DNA from: Cryptomeria japonica
Lineage: Eukaryota > Streptophyta > Pinopsida > Cupressales > Cupressaceae
Length of the DNA: 64,000 nt
Direction of reading: 5' to 3'
Assembly (NCBI RefSeq): GCF_030272615.1
Contig: NC_081410.1
Coordinates: 572,085,241 to 572,149,240, forward strand
Position 1 is the stretch's first letter. Each line of letters opens with the position of its first letter. Below the pieces are notes generated by a model, which saw only the letters and a program-made list of their open reading frames with translations, was not told the origin of the DNA and made no database searches. The position numbers and the translations under genes were made by a program. Shown in pieces: positions 1 through 10,174 of the stretch.

Positions 1-580
1 AGACGGTTGTGCTGAAGATCATGTTGCCTAACAAATTTAGAGACGTGCAGAACACCATCTGCCCAATATCCACAACCTTTCCCTTGTCCTCGAATATGAG
101 TCGAATCGTGCGAAATACTTGGTCTTTTCTGAGGTGTTGTAAAGCATCCAGTCTTTTAGGGCTGAAAAGCTCAACAGTTGAAATACGTCGGAGATAGCGC
201 CAGTAAGGGCCGTATTCTCCCCAAACTAGCGAGGACTTGTGATGGGAAAGGGACTTAAGTGCTTCTAGCACCTGTCGTCCCGCGAAGATGTGGTCGTGTG
301 TTTTAAGGAGCTCCTTTGCCATGGCAGGAGAAGAGACGACCACTGTTGTTTTCATGCCCAGACAGAGTGTCATGAGTGGGCCGTATTGCAGAGAGAGGTC
401 ATACATAGACTCTTGCGGCCTTTTCCCCAGCTGAAAGAGGTTTCCCACAATAGGCCATGCAGGAGGCCCTGGGGGAAGAGGAAGCCTTACTCTATTCGCC
501 CTTCTCCATAGGAAGAAGAGTAATAAGAGTGAACAAGTGGTAAGGAGCAGAGAGGACCAAGAAAGCGGCGGAATACCCAT
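1..580 (-). CDS. Cytochrome P450 (CYP76-like), exon 1, cut by window edge
   Basis: Reading leftwards from the ATG at 580-578, all 193 codons to the window edge are open. They give a membrane anchor (about residues 10-26, Leu/Phe-rich), the proline hinge LPLPPGPPAWPIVGN, and the C-helix motif W-R-Y-L-R. Sequence is collinear with exon 1 of the complete P450 at 13192-14817, and position 1 corresponds to about 14236 there. Members of the family are ER-anchored haem monooxygenases using NADPH-P450 reductase; the substrate cannot be told. The rest of exon 1, the intron and exon 2 (I-helix, ExxR, haem cysteine) lie outside the window, so whether the gene is functional is open. It has a TATA box 52 bp upstream of the ATG. 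It pairs with the pseudogene at 42406-42744 by flanking sequence. Confidence 0.88.
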   Translation of the reverse strand, partial: MGIPPLSWSSLLLTTCSLLLLFFLWRRANRVRLPLPPGPPAWPIVGNLFQLGKRPQESMYDLSLQYGPLMTLCLGMKTTVVVSSPAMAKELLKTHDHIFAGRQVLEALKSLSHHKSSLVWGEYGPYWRYLRRISTVELFSPKRLDALQHLRKDQVFRTIRLIFEDKGKVVDIGQMVFCTSLNLLGNMIFSTTV

Positions 581-631
581 GTTAGCTGTAAACAAAGAGA
601 AGCTTATTTTCTTTGGTTTCCCCATATAGTG

Positions 632-641
632 TATTTTATAG
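632..641 (-). promoter_or_regulatory. TATA box of P450 gene 1
   Basis: The minus strand reads CTATAAAATA, about 52 bp upstream of the ATG at 580. The same motif at the same distance precedes the other P450 copies (14869-14878, about 42795 and 54189-54198), so it is conserved across paralogues. A transcription start about 25-30 bp downstream would leave a short 5' UTR. Confidence 0.6.
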
Positions 642-2393
642 GCAGAATCGTATCGATGGACTCAGTGTCGTCCGTCTTTGGTTTACATCTACCCGGGTAG
701 AAAGTCTTCAACGATGGGAACGCCCAACAGACTACGACCGAGCAAGTTTTTTTTTGAAGTACTATATTTGGTAAAACTTTGAGGCGGTCTCGAGTGATGG
801 CTATTAACTAGGTCAAATATTGTAGGCTAAGTATTTGAGAGAATGTATTCCTTTATGTTACATATGTTCAAGTATCATGTTGAGGGAGATTGAATCTCAT
901 GACTTTATGTTTTATGACATGAAGTTCTAAGCAATCGAATGAGACTTCAACTAAATAGATAATGCATCTAATTACTATATAAAAAAGAATTACATTTGAT
1001 CATATCTTATCCCTATTCACACCTATTTTTTATATTTTTTACACTTATTTACATATATTATTGTCTTTCATATTTAGACATTCATTACTTCATTGCATGG
1101 ATATGACACTTGAAATTCAAAATCATATTCAAATTTCACCAACTTCCACTAAAATATTTATGTAGGGATCAAAATCTAGTTTTGATTGTATTTATTTATT
1201 AATTGAAAATCCAAATATGACTATTTTTTTCTTTTCAATTAATTGAAAATAGGGTCAAACGTGCATTCTAAACCATCATAGACATTGCCAACTTCCACTC
1301 CTATTATTCTTGTCATGAGCCTACTCGGTACAGGTTTTGCATAACTATTGCTATATTTTTTGAATTTAAAAACCATCATTTAGACATTAATTCATATCCT
1401 AGAATTTTTCAATAACCTATCACTTCAAAAAACATTGACAAATATGAATATTTCAAATTAAATTACATAGAAGAATATAATATAGTTAGTTATCTTAATA
1501 TTTTATTTAAATTATTGCTACCAATGCACACATATACTAGAGATATAGCTATTAGGTTCAACTTTGAGTCAATTGTTTGGTTTGGGTTTCAGTTTTAAGG
1601 TGTTTATGAGGGTAACTTTACAATCATGTATATGATTGTGGTTATATAGCTAGGTTAGATCAATGTTAGATACAATTGGATTATCTTAATGATTAGATTC
1701 AATTAGATAAGACAAATAAAATGAGGGTACATGCATATAAGCATTGGGATAAGTGATAATCATAAGAATATGAGCATGTTTCATTAGGCACATAAACCCA
1801 AATATGGTCAAATTATGCCATTTCTAGCTATACAAATACATTAAGATATTTAAACTAGGCACAAAACTATATATAAAAATAAATTAAGAATACTTTTTTT
1901 AGCATTATATTTTTCTCCCATTTTGAGATGTGTTTGAATCACTAGGTAGTAACCATTCATCTCTATGTCTTTAGTATTGTCAAATATGCATAAATTAAAT
2001 GCACTAGAAAAGCAAACATCTAGTCCACAAAATGCATATTCTCCTTCAATGTTCCTTTGATAATTGGCATATGTTCTCAACTGAATCTCTTCAAGACATG
2101 GAAAAGAGATTCAATGAGTAGCTTTTCAATTGCATAATAGATGAATCATAATAGTCAAAATATAGTGACCATGTATGAATCATTGCCTTTCAATTGATAT
2201 ACAATTTATAGTAAATTTAATAATTTTCAATTTAATTTAAATCTAATATACAATTTACAAGATAATTTTTGCTCTAATTTATAATAGAATCTATTTATAA
2301 TATAATTCACAATCTCATCTACAATTTAGAATAATTCATGATATAATTTAATTTTGATTTATAATTCATGATTTAATTCAAAATTTATACAAT
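642..2393. other. 5' flank of P450 gene 1, duplicated at 42745-44800
   Basis: AT-rich non-coding DNA with no gene I can support. It is recognisably collinear with 42745-44800, the flank of the first P450 pseudogene. Shared landmarks are TCTTCAACGATGG (707 and 42920), the CACCAACTTCCACTAAAATA stretch (about 1137 and 43535) and ACTTTGAGTCA before TTGTTTGG (1562 and 43962). The short open frame at 1850-2080 is in the same duplicated non-coding DNA and has no support as a gene. Confidence 0.7.
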
Positions 2394-2524
2394 CTAACTC
2401 ATAACCAGATTTAAATGAAATTTTATTTATATTTTAGCACCAGTGGAGGGCCCTATTTTTTGCGAGGGCGTAGGGGCTGGGCTAACTCATAACCAGATTT
2501 AAATGAAATTTTATTTATATTTTA
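2394..2524. repeat. 43-bp direct repeat flanking a 45-bp GC-rich insert
   Basis: The 43 bp beginning CTAACTCATAACCAG at 2394-2436 are repeated at 2482-2524, apparently without mismatch. Between them (2437-2481) is a GC-rich 45-bp block beginning GCACCAGTGGAGGG that is unlike its AT-rich surroundings. The equivalent DNA in the duplicate unit (near 44790) shows one copy at most. It resembles an insertion with an unusually long target duplication, or a templated double-strand-break repair with filler. Confidence 0.75.
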
Positions 2525-3011
2525 CAATTTACAATGAAATATTATAGTTTACTTTGATTGATTAATTAAAATTTAATGTTTATAATTAATTATTTCGTGA
2601 ATGGTTTATACAACGAATAATTTGTGCACAAGAAGGCGTCGCGGGCGGTTGCTGGTGTCGAGATAGGGCACCCGAGCTCTAGCTCGTGAGTGCTATTTCT
2701 TGGTCTGCATTAAGTGGGGAGGGGTGAGGGGTTGGGTGCAGGGTTCGACAGTGTCTTGGTTGGCCGGGTCGTGTGCTGGTGGCTGCGGGGGGGTCATGGT
2801 AGGGGTGTGGGTGCTGGGTTCGGGGGTGTTGGTTCTCCGTCGGCGGGGGGTGTTTGTGGGGTTTGGGGGTTTCTTTTGTCTCTATCTTTTCAGTGGGGTT
2901 GGGGGCTGCGTTTTGTGTTGCCTCTCGGTGGTGCTTGGGAGGGGTGGTGTTTTATTTTTTTGTCGGGTTTCCTTGCTCAGCCCTTTTGGGGTGGGGTTCT
3001 TGGGAGGATCA

Positions 3012-4112
3012 ATGTCGAGTTTTGGTGGAGAGGCTTTGAAGGAACATCCCGTCATGGATTTTCGGGCTACGGTGGGTTCAAAAACCCCATCCCAAAATAT
3101 CAAGACTTTTGATAATAAGCTTTTTGCCTCAGATTCAGAGTCTAACAGTGGTGGTGGCTCTTGGATTATGAAGATTAATGGTTGTCTGGAGAGATGCAGT
3201 GAGAGGCTGAGGTTTGTTATTCCTCCAGAGATGATAGCTGAAGATGTTGAATACTTTTCAAAACACTCGCTATATTGCAAGTTTTTGGGGATGAGGGTTT
3301 CCTTGCAGTTTTTGGAAAAATGGGCATAGAGGAATTGGGCACCGGAAGGGAAAATGGAGATTATGATGCTAGCAAACAACTACTTTATGGTTACTTTTAA
3401 TTGCATGGACGATCGTCATAGAGTTTTTGAAGGAGGCCCGTATTTTTACAACCAAGTGGGGTTGTTTATCAAACCTTGGCATGCGGGGTTTAACCCTTTG
3501 GAGGATCTCCTGAATAGGGTACCAGTGTGGCTTCACCTACCACATTTTCTAGTGGAATGTTGTCGAGAGGATGTATTGAGGATGCTCACTTCATTGCTGG
3601 GGAAGCCAGTGGGTCCTTCAACACAAACCTTGGGGAGAAAGATAATGAATTTTGCTCGTATATATGTTGAAATTGATCTTAGCAAAACTTTGCTAAATGC
3701 TATAGATATGTGTGCAGGCTCTTATTCTTGGGTACAATAGTTGGATTATGAGACTTTACCTTTTCGATGTCATTTGTGTCATGAGTATGGTCATCTACAA
3801 TGCAAGTGTCCTAGGTATAAACTGGTGGTGAGCCAACCTCAGTAGTTAGCCCATAACCTAGATGGGGCTAATAGAGGAAAGGTTGCTTTGTCGGATGGTG
3901 TAGGGGGTGCTAATGGTTTTGTCTCTGTTAAGACTAAGAACAGGAATCGAGGAAAAAAGAGGTCTTTGCAGGAGAGACAAGAGGAGGATACCTTTAATAG
4001 ATTCGAAGCCCTAGATGACCTTAGCCAAAAGGAAGTGAATTTGGGGTTAATCCCTTTGGATCAAGGTGCTTCAGGGGTGGTTCCAGGAAGCGTGATCGGT
4101 GACTCCACTTAG
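3012..4112 (+). pseudogene. LINE ORF1 (DUF4283-type, zinc knuckle), broken
   Basis: ORF1 of plant L1 elements encodes an RNA-binding, gag-like protein. The frame starting at ATG 3012 runs through stops near 3327 and 3738 and stays in one frame to 4112; a piece in another frame continues at 4235-4438. The DUF4283-like core is seen around 3160-3740, with blocks such as EGGPYFYN and RVPVWLHLPHF. It is followed at about 3768-3812 by a CX2CX4HX4C zinc knuckle (CHLCHEYGHLQCKC). ORF2 starts right at its end. Confidence 0.75.
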
Positions 4113-6279
4113 GCTCTGCAAGTGGCTGGAAGCCAGCAAATAGAGATGGATCAGCTAGTAGTGGTCCAATTGGGATCCACTTCTAGTGCAGAAGTGAATT
4201 TGGTTGGGGGGAGGGTTCTTCGGTAGCTCAAAAATTGGAACTAGCTAGGGGAAAAAGTCACAAGACCCCTGCACACCTGGGTCTTCATCAGAAAGATATT
4301 AAGAAATGTTCTTTAGAGAAGAATTCGAAGGTTGGCAGAAAGAAGGATCTGGATAAGATCAAATTGATGGGGGAAAATTTGGTTGAGTTTGGGTCAGTTA
4401 AGACTCTGGATTTTCACTTTTCCAATGTTTTGAAATGATTGTGCTATCATGGAATGTAAGGGGATTGAAAAGTGGCCCTAGACAAAGTGTTGTTCAGGAA
4501 TTGATTAGGAGTCATTCTCCTAATGTCTTGTTCCTGCAGGTAACTAAAATTTCTGTGGAAAGTATGATGGGTGTGGTGTCGAAGTTGTGGGGGCAAGGTG
4601 AGTGTCAGTGTGTGGGGGCTGTTGGCTCCTTTGGTGGGGTGGCCTGCCTTTGGAACCCCTTTAGGATTCATCCTATTTGGTGGGTTGCTTCCAGATCTTC
4701 TTTGTCCAGAGTTTCCTATAGTCTTGACACTAGGGAATATATTTTGTTTACCAACATTTATGCCCCTACTGATATTCTGGGTAAGCAGAATTTACGGTCT
4801 CACATTTCTTTTATGCGAGGACTATTCCCTTTTCAGTCCTAGATTATGGCAGGAGATTTTAATGCCTTTTAGAGTTGTGTGAGAAGAAGGGTGGCATTAT
4901 GCGTTTGGAACCTTCTTCTTTCCTCCTCTAGGATAGTATATCTTTATAGCATCTTGTTGACATTAAGCCTGGTAATGGTCTGTTTACTTGGAACAACAGG
5001 AGGGTATGGGAGTATTGGATTGCGGAGAGGCTGGACCACTTTCTAGTTTCTAGTTTTTGGGTTGGTTGGGGGTGCTCCACATGTTTGGAGATTCTTGACT
5101 GGAGAGGGTCGGAGCATTGGCCCATAAAGTTGGTGTCTTCTTCTACTTGGGTCGCTCGCAGTCCTTCATTCAAATTCTAGCTTGTGTGGTTGCGGGATCC
5201 TTCTTTGCAGGATCATGTTGCAGGATGGTGGAGGAAAGGGAGGTCAGCCTTTGGCATTGCTATGTACACTTTTGCCAAGCAGCTGCAATTTGTTAAGGTT
5301 CAGCTTAAATGGTGGAACCGCCAATGTTTTGGGAATATTTTTCATACTAAGAAGGATGCTCAATTAGTGTTGAATGACATTACTAGGGATATAAGAGAGC
5401 ATGGTTTGTCTGAAGCCTTTCTTAGGTAGGAAGACATGGATGCCAAGGTTTTAGAGGAATGGGAGCTTAGGGAGGAAATCTATTGGAAACAGAGAGCTCG
5501 TATTGATTGCCTTCAAGAAGAGGACAAGAATGTCGCGTTCTTCTTCAACTCAATGAAAGCAAGAATACATGGTAATTATATTCCTTTTCTGGTCAATGAT
5601 ATAGGTGAGCAGTGTTTATCCTTGCAGGAGATCTCTAGGGAGACTTTACAGTATTTTTGGTCCATCTTCAACAAGGATAATCAGGGGGAATCAGATGAGG
5701 AGAATCAAGTTCTCGCTTGTATTCCTTCTATAGTTACTAGGGAGATGAATGAGAAGCTTATGGGTCCTATTTTGCTGGAAGAACTTGAGTTGACTGTTTT
5801 CCTCACGAGGAAAGGAAAAGCCCCTGGTCCAGATGTGTTCCCAGTTGAGTTCTTTCAAGATTTCTAGGATATTATTGAATTGGACTTGTTGGAGGTGGTA
5901 TAAGAGTCTCAAAGGAACAAGTAGATGCTTCGTGCTTTGAATGCAACTTTCATTGCACTAATCCGCAAGTGTGACGGGGCTGACCGACTAGGCCAATTCT
6001 GTCCTATCTCTCTTTGTAATGTGATCTATAATATCATTTCTAAGGTGATAGCCGAGAGGTTGAAGAAATGGCTTGGGAATGTCATCTCTGAGGAGCAGAG
6101 TGGGTTTGTGGAGGGTCTCCAAATCCTGGATGGGTTGGTCATTGCTACTAAGGTCATTCATTCTATGGCTTCTTCCAAGGAGAAAGCTATGTTTATTAAG
6201 ATGGATATGGCTAAGGCCTATAATAGAGTTCATTGGTCCTTTCTCCTGAAGATCCTTAGGGCCTTTGGATTTGCTGATG

Positions 6280-7549
6280 GGGTGGGTGCAAGAAGTTGGG
6301 TCCCAATTCTGCAGAAGTCTACGAGCAAAAAATTTTGCCACTAGAAATGAGTGCCCATTTTTTTAAGAAATGGGCACCCGTTTAGCTTCGGAGCCCCGAC
6401 CCATAAAAATAAAACGAGTGCATGTTTTGGAAAATGGGCACCCGTTTAGGATCGAAACGCCATATAGAAACGGGTGCATGATTTTTAGAAACGGGCACAA
6501 GTTTCTAAAAATGTGTACCCGTTTCTACAAATGGTCACCCGTTTCTACAAACGGGCACCCGTTTCTAAAAGCGTGTACCTGTTTCTAAAAACGGGCATAC
6601 GTTTTTTAAAGTACTATAAATTTCAAAACGGTTGCCCATTTTTTGAATTTTAAATAATGGGCACCCGTTTCATAAAAGATGGAGCGGGAAACACACCTAT
6701 GCCTCGGTTTTGGCTTCGGATTAGGCTTGGTGGGACCAAGCCTATGCTTGGACCTCCAACAAAATGGCTAAGGCATTGGAATACCATATTTTTGCCTTGT
6801 CGTAATTTTTTGAAGGTCTTCTTGATCGTATTTTTTGATGAAACAAAAACCCATTAGAGTTCTCACTTTCCTAATTTCAAAAATGTAAATTTCATAGTGA
6901 TATGATTATTTTTACTATTTTGCATTATTTATTAATCAAAAGTGGTACCTAAATGTAAAATAGTGAGGTTTAGTAAAATTTTAATAACTTTTTTGTTTTT
7001 AGTTTTTTTAAAAAATAAATTATATGACATCAATCTACATACAATTATTTTGAAGATTAAAAAAAAATAAAAAAAATATGAATTTTTCATTAAATTATGG
7101 TGGTCGTACACCAGATGTTTTGAAAATGTACTTTATAGTCAATTAATAATTAATTAAAAAATATATATTCAATAAAAAAATAAGAAAAAATATTCTCATC
7201 AATATTTGGTGTATTAGGTATCTTTTCCCACAAAGATTTGCAAAGATTCTTTTATTTGCGTCAAAATATGGTGGTCGTACACATTTGTGGTATGGTCCTG
7301 AAACAGGCATTTTGAAAAAGTGGTTTTTAAATATGCCTACTAAAAAACAATTTCTACCATGTGGGTATTGAAATAAATTACAAATTTGAAAATTAGACTC
7401 TAAGCACTACATTTTCTATTACTAAAGTTTTTTCAGATTCAAACCCTAAGTGCTTCAAATTTTGACATCAATCGACAAAAAAATCGAAAAATAGGGAAAA
7501 CACTTCCGCTTTTTGCCCAAAAGTGGGACTAAACTTCTTGCACCCACCC
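6280..7549. mobile_element. Non-autonomous TIR DNA transposon, GGGTG family, copy 1
   Basis: This 1270-bp element has inverted termini: left GGGTGGGTGCAAGAAGTT, and the reverse complement of the right end gives the same 18 bases, followed by looser similarity around GTCCCA. It is flanked by the 4-bp target duplication GATG (6276-6279 and 7550-7553). Removing element plus one GATG rejoins LINE RT codons as F-A-D-E-W-I-Q-W, the expected protein. It has no transposase frame. The interior is AT-rich except for a repeat array at 6350-6680, and ATGGTGGTCGTACAC occurs twice (7097-7111, 7268-7282). Superfamily is unassigned; 4-bp duplications with GGG termini do not fit hAT, Mutator, CACTA or PIF/Harbinger. 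Confidence 0.88.
6350..6680. repeat. Array of near-palindromic GGGCACCCGTTT units
   Basis: About a dozen degenerate copies of AAACGGGCACCCGTTTCTA occur in both orientations. Good copies are near 6371, 6436, 6553 and 6659, with variants such as GTGTACCCGTTTCTA and GGTCACCCGTTTCTA, and inverted forms such as GAAACGGGTGCATG. Each unit is close to its own reverse complement. The array lies subterminally in the TIR element at 6280-7549, where transposase-binding repeats are common in other families. This role is an inference. Confidence 0.8.
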
Positions 7550-10174
7550 GATGAATGGATTCAATGGGTTATGAGTTGTGTTACGTCTACCTCTTTCACG
7601 TTGCTAATCAATGGAGATCATATAGATTTGTTTAGTGCTTCTAGGGGTCTTCGCCAGGGGGACCCCCTCTCCCCATACTTATTCATTCTTTTGGCTAAGG
7701 GTCTGGAGAGGTTGATTAAGCATAATGTGGGTTTGGGGATTATTCAAGGTTGGAATTGGGGAATTGACTTGCATCCTCAATCCCATTTGCAGTTTGGTGA
7801 TGACACGACCCTGATGGGACTAGCCCGGATTAGAGAAGCCTCGAATTTGCACAAAGTTTTAGATGTTTATCTTGTGGCTTCGGGTCGGTTGATCAATGAG
7901 GATAAATCTTCCATTATCTTTTTCAACACTCTAGGAAATATCCAAAGGAGGATTTCTCATATCCTAAGATTTCAGGTCGGTTCTCTCCCCTTGACTTACC
8001 AGGGTATTCCTATCTCTAATGGTAACCCTCCTAGTGATTCGTGGCAGGGTATCTTGAATAAATTTTGCATGAAGGTTGAACATTGGACACACAGATGGTT
8101 ATCTTTTGCTGGGAGGGTTCAATTAATCCAGTCGGTGGTTTAGGCTCTTCCGATTTATCAGTGTATGCTCCAAGTGGCCCCTAAGTGGTTCCTGAAGGGA
8201 TTGGATTCTCTAGAAAGGCAATTCTTATGGGCAGGTAGTTTGTCCTCCTACAAATGGTGTCTTGTCAATTGGGACTTGGTGTGTAGCCTGAAGTAGTCAG
8301 GTGGGCTTAGCTTAAGGCAGTCTATTTTATTTGGAGAGGCTTTGGTGGCTAAATTGTATTGGAGATGGTGTGTTGAACAGGACCGAGGTTGGGCTAGAAT
8401 CTTGGCCCACAAATACATACAAAGGATCCCGAAGGAGGAAATCCCAAGGTATCCAGTTGAGGGAAAAGGTTCTTCAATTTGGAGTACTCTCAAGAAAGGG
8501 GCCTCTCTTATAAAGGCATCACTTTTCTGGATATGTAAGAGGGGGGAAGAGGTGATTTTCTAGTTGAACTCGTGGGATGGGTATCCCCCCATCATTGATC
8601 AGTTTCCCAATCTTAGGAATCTTTGCCAGAGGTTTCTGGAGGCAGGATGGTCTAGGGTGAGAGACTTTAAGATTGTTTATAGGTGTGGGCGTTTGGAGTT
8701 GGAGAGGTGGAAGACTCCTAATGAATGGCTGATTGCTGATATGGATGAAGAGTTTGTTGAACTGTATAGCATCTTGGCAAGAAGATACTATATCTCCCTT
8801 AAGGGTAGGGATAGACTTGTTTTGTCCCCAAATCCTAAGGGCGTTTTCACTATTTCTAGTGGTTACCAGAATTTGTTGTCTCGGAGATTGGAGGGGAGGG
8901 AGGTGCCTTGGTGGAAACAGGTGTGGAATAATTCTTCTTGGCCGAAGTGTAACTGTTTCGCTTGGACTTTGGCTTTGAATAGATGTCTTACTTGGGACAA
9001 CATTTGTAAGAGGGGATTCCTTGGGCCTTCCATCTGTGTCTTGTGTGGTAATGGGGAGGAGGATGAACCTCACACTTGTTCTTCAGATGTCCTTTCTCGC
9101 TGATAATTTGGCATTACTAGTGGGGGGTGTGGAAGCATCCTTATGTTCATGCAGATTCTTTGGTGGAGTTTTGGAGCAGTTTGGGCAGGCCTCCCATCCT
9201 GTCCTCTTTTCTCCAGACTATCTGGAATATTGGGCCTATTTTCATCCTTTGGCATATCTAGCTGGAGAGGAATAGGAGGATCTTTAGGGAGGTCAGATTG
9301 TTAGTTCAACAAGTGTGGAGTAGAATCATTGGTATGATTCAGGAGACAGTGGAAGCTAAATGTGTGTTCAATTTTCCTCTGGATAGAGGAGAGACTGATA
9401 TTGTGAGTAGGTTGGGTTTGCAGGAGATGTCACCTGCCTTGGCATGTGTGAGGAGAAATAGACATGCTATGAAGAAGGTTCAAAGGATGGGAAGGTGGAT
9501 GTCCCCTTAGGATGAGTTCATCAAGATTAACACTGATGGCTCCTCTAGGGGTAATTTTAGCCCTGCTGGGATTGGCGGTGTTGGTAGGGATAGTAGGGGA
9601 GAGGTGGTTTTCTTATTCTCGGTGCATAAAGGGCGACAGTCTAATAATTTTATGGAGGGATTAGCAATTTTCTATTCCCTGGAGTGCACCTTGGAGATGG
9701 GGTGGCAGTAGGTTATCTATGAATAGGATTTGCAAATTATTGTTAATTTATTGATTGAGCAGAAAGTGAGTGGGGTGCATTGGCAGTTGGTAGGGATTGT
9801 TCACCAGATTCTTGAAATTTTCTCTATGATGGAGAAGGTGTCTTTCATCCACATATCTTGTGAATGGAATAGAGCACCTGATTATCTGGCTAAGTGGGCT
9901 TCGAAGCATGATGATGACTAGAAAGTTGAAGGGTGGGAGCAACTTTCCCTGGATTATTGTCTGGGCCTGCATAAGATATTTGTTGAGGATATGGATAGTT
10001 ATGAAGCTGGCTAATTTTGGGATGGGTTTGTGGTCCCCCTTGGGGCCTTGAGACTATGGTTCTCTCTTGGGTTGGGCGTGTGTTCCCCTCTTGGGGCTCT
10101 GAGACTCTAGGTCTCTGTTGTAATTCTTAATTAAGTTCTTCAATAAAGTTTTTACCCCTTTATTCAAAAAAAAA

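Larger units (their letters stand above)
4435..9921 (+). pseudogene. LINE ORF2 (endonuclease-RT-RNase H), broken and split
   Basis: The endonuclease begins at 4435 with MIVLSWNVRGLKS, the AP-endonuclease-like N-terminus of L1 ORF2, with GDFNAF near 4853. Reverse transcriptase spans about 5800-8140: CPISLCNVIY and the motif-A region MDMAKAYNRVHW lie before the inserted element (6280-7549). Motif B RGLRQGDPLSP and the catalytic box F-G-D-D at 7793-7804 lie after it. A cysteine-rich zf-RVT-like block is near 8890-9070. RNase H (INTDGSSRGN, about 9526 onward) ends at 9921. There are several stops and at least two frameshifts (about 4850-5180 and around 9100-9500). Splicing out the inserted element plus one target copy restores continuity of the RT protein. 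Confidence 0.82.
2603..10174 (+). mobile_element. L1-type LINE, near full length, decayed
   Basis: A non-LTR retrotransposon in the expected order: G-rich 5' UTR, ORF1 with a zinc knuckle, ORF2 with endonuclease, reverse transcriptase and RNase H, then an AATAAA signal at 10142-10147 and a short A-tract ending near 10174. A degraded target duplication is visible: TTTCGTGAAT at 2593-2602 and TTTCATGAAT at 10177-10186. The duplicate unit (around 44790-44810) lacks the element, so it inserted after the duplication or was lost there. Multiple stops and frameshifts make it inactive. The 5' boundary is approximate. A 1270-bp DNA transposon sits inside the RT domain. Confidence 0.88.

Noticed and set aside
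2714-3112. Gly/Trp/Phe-rich frames before LINE ORF1, and the minus-strand frame 2882-3379
   Set aside because: They arise from the G-rich 5' UTR and the ORF1 shadow. The peptides are low-complexity and the real ORF1 start is the ATG at 3012.
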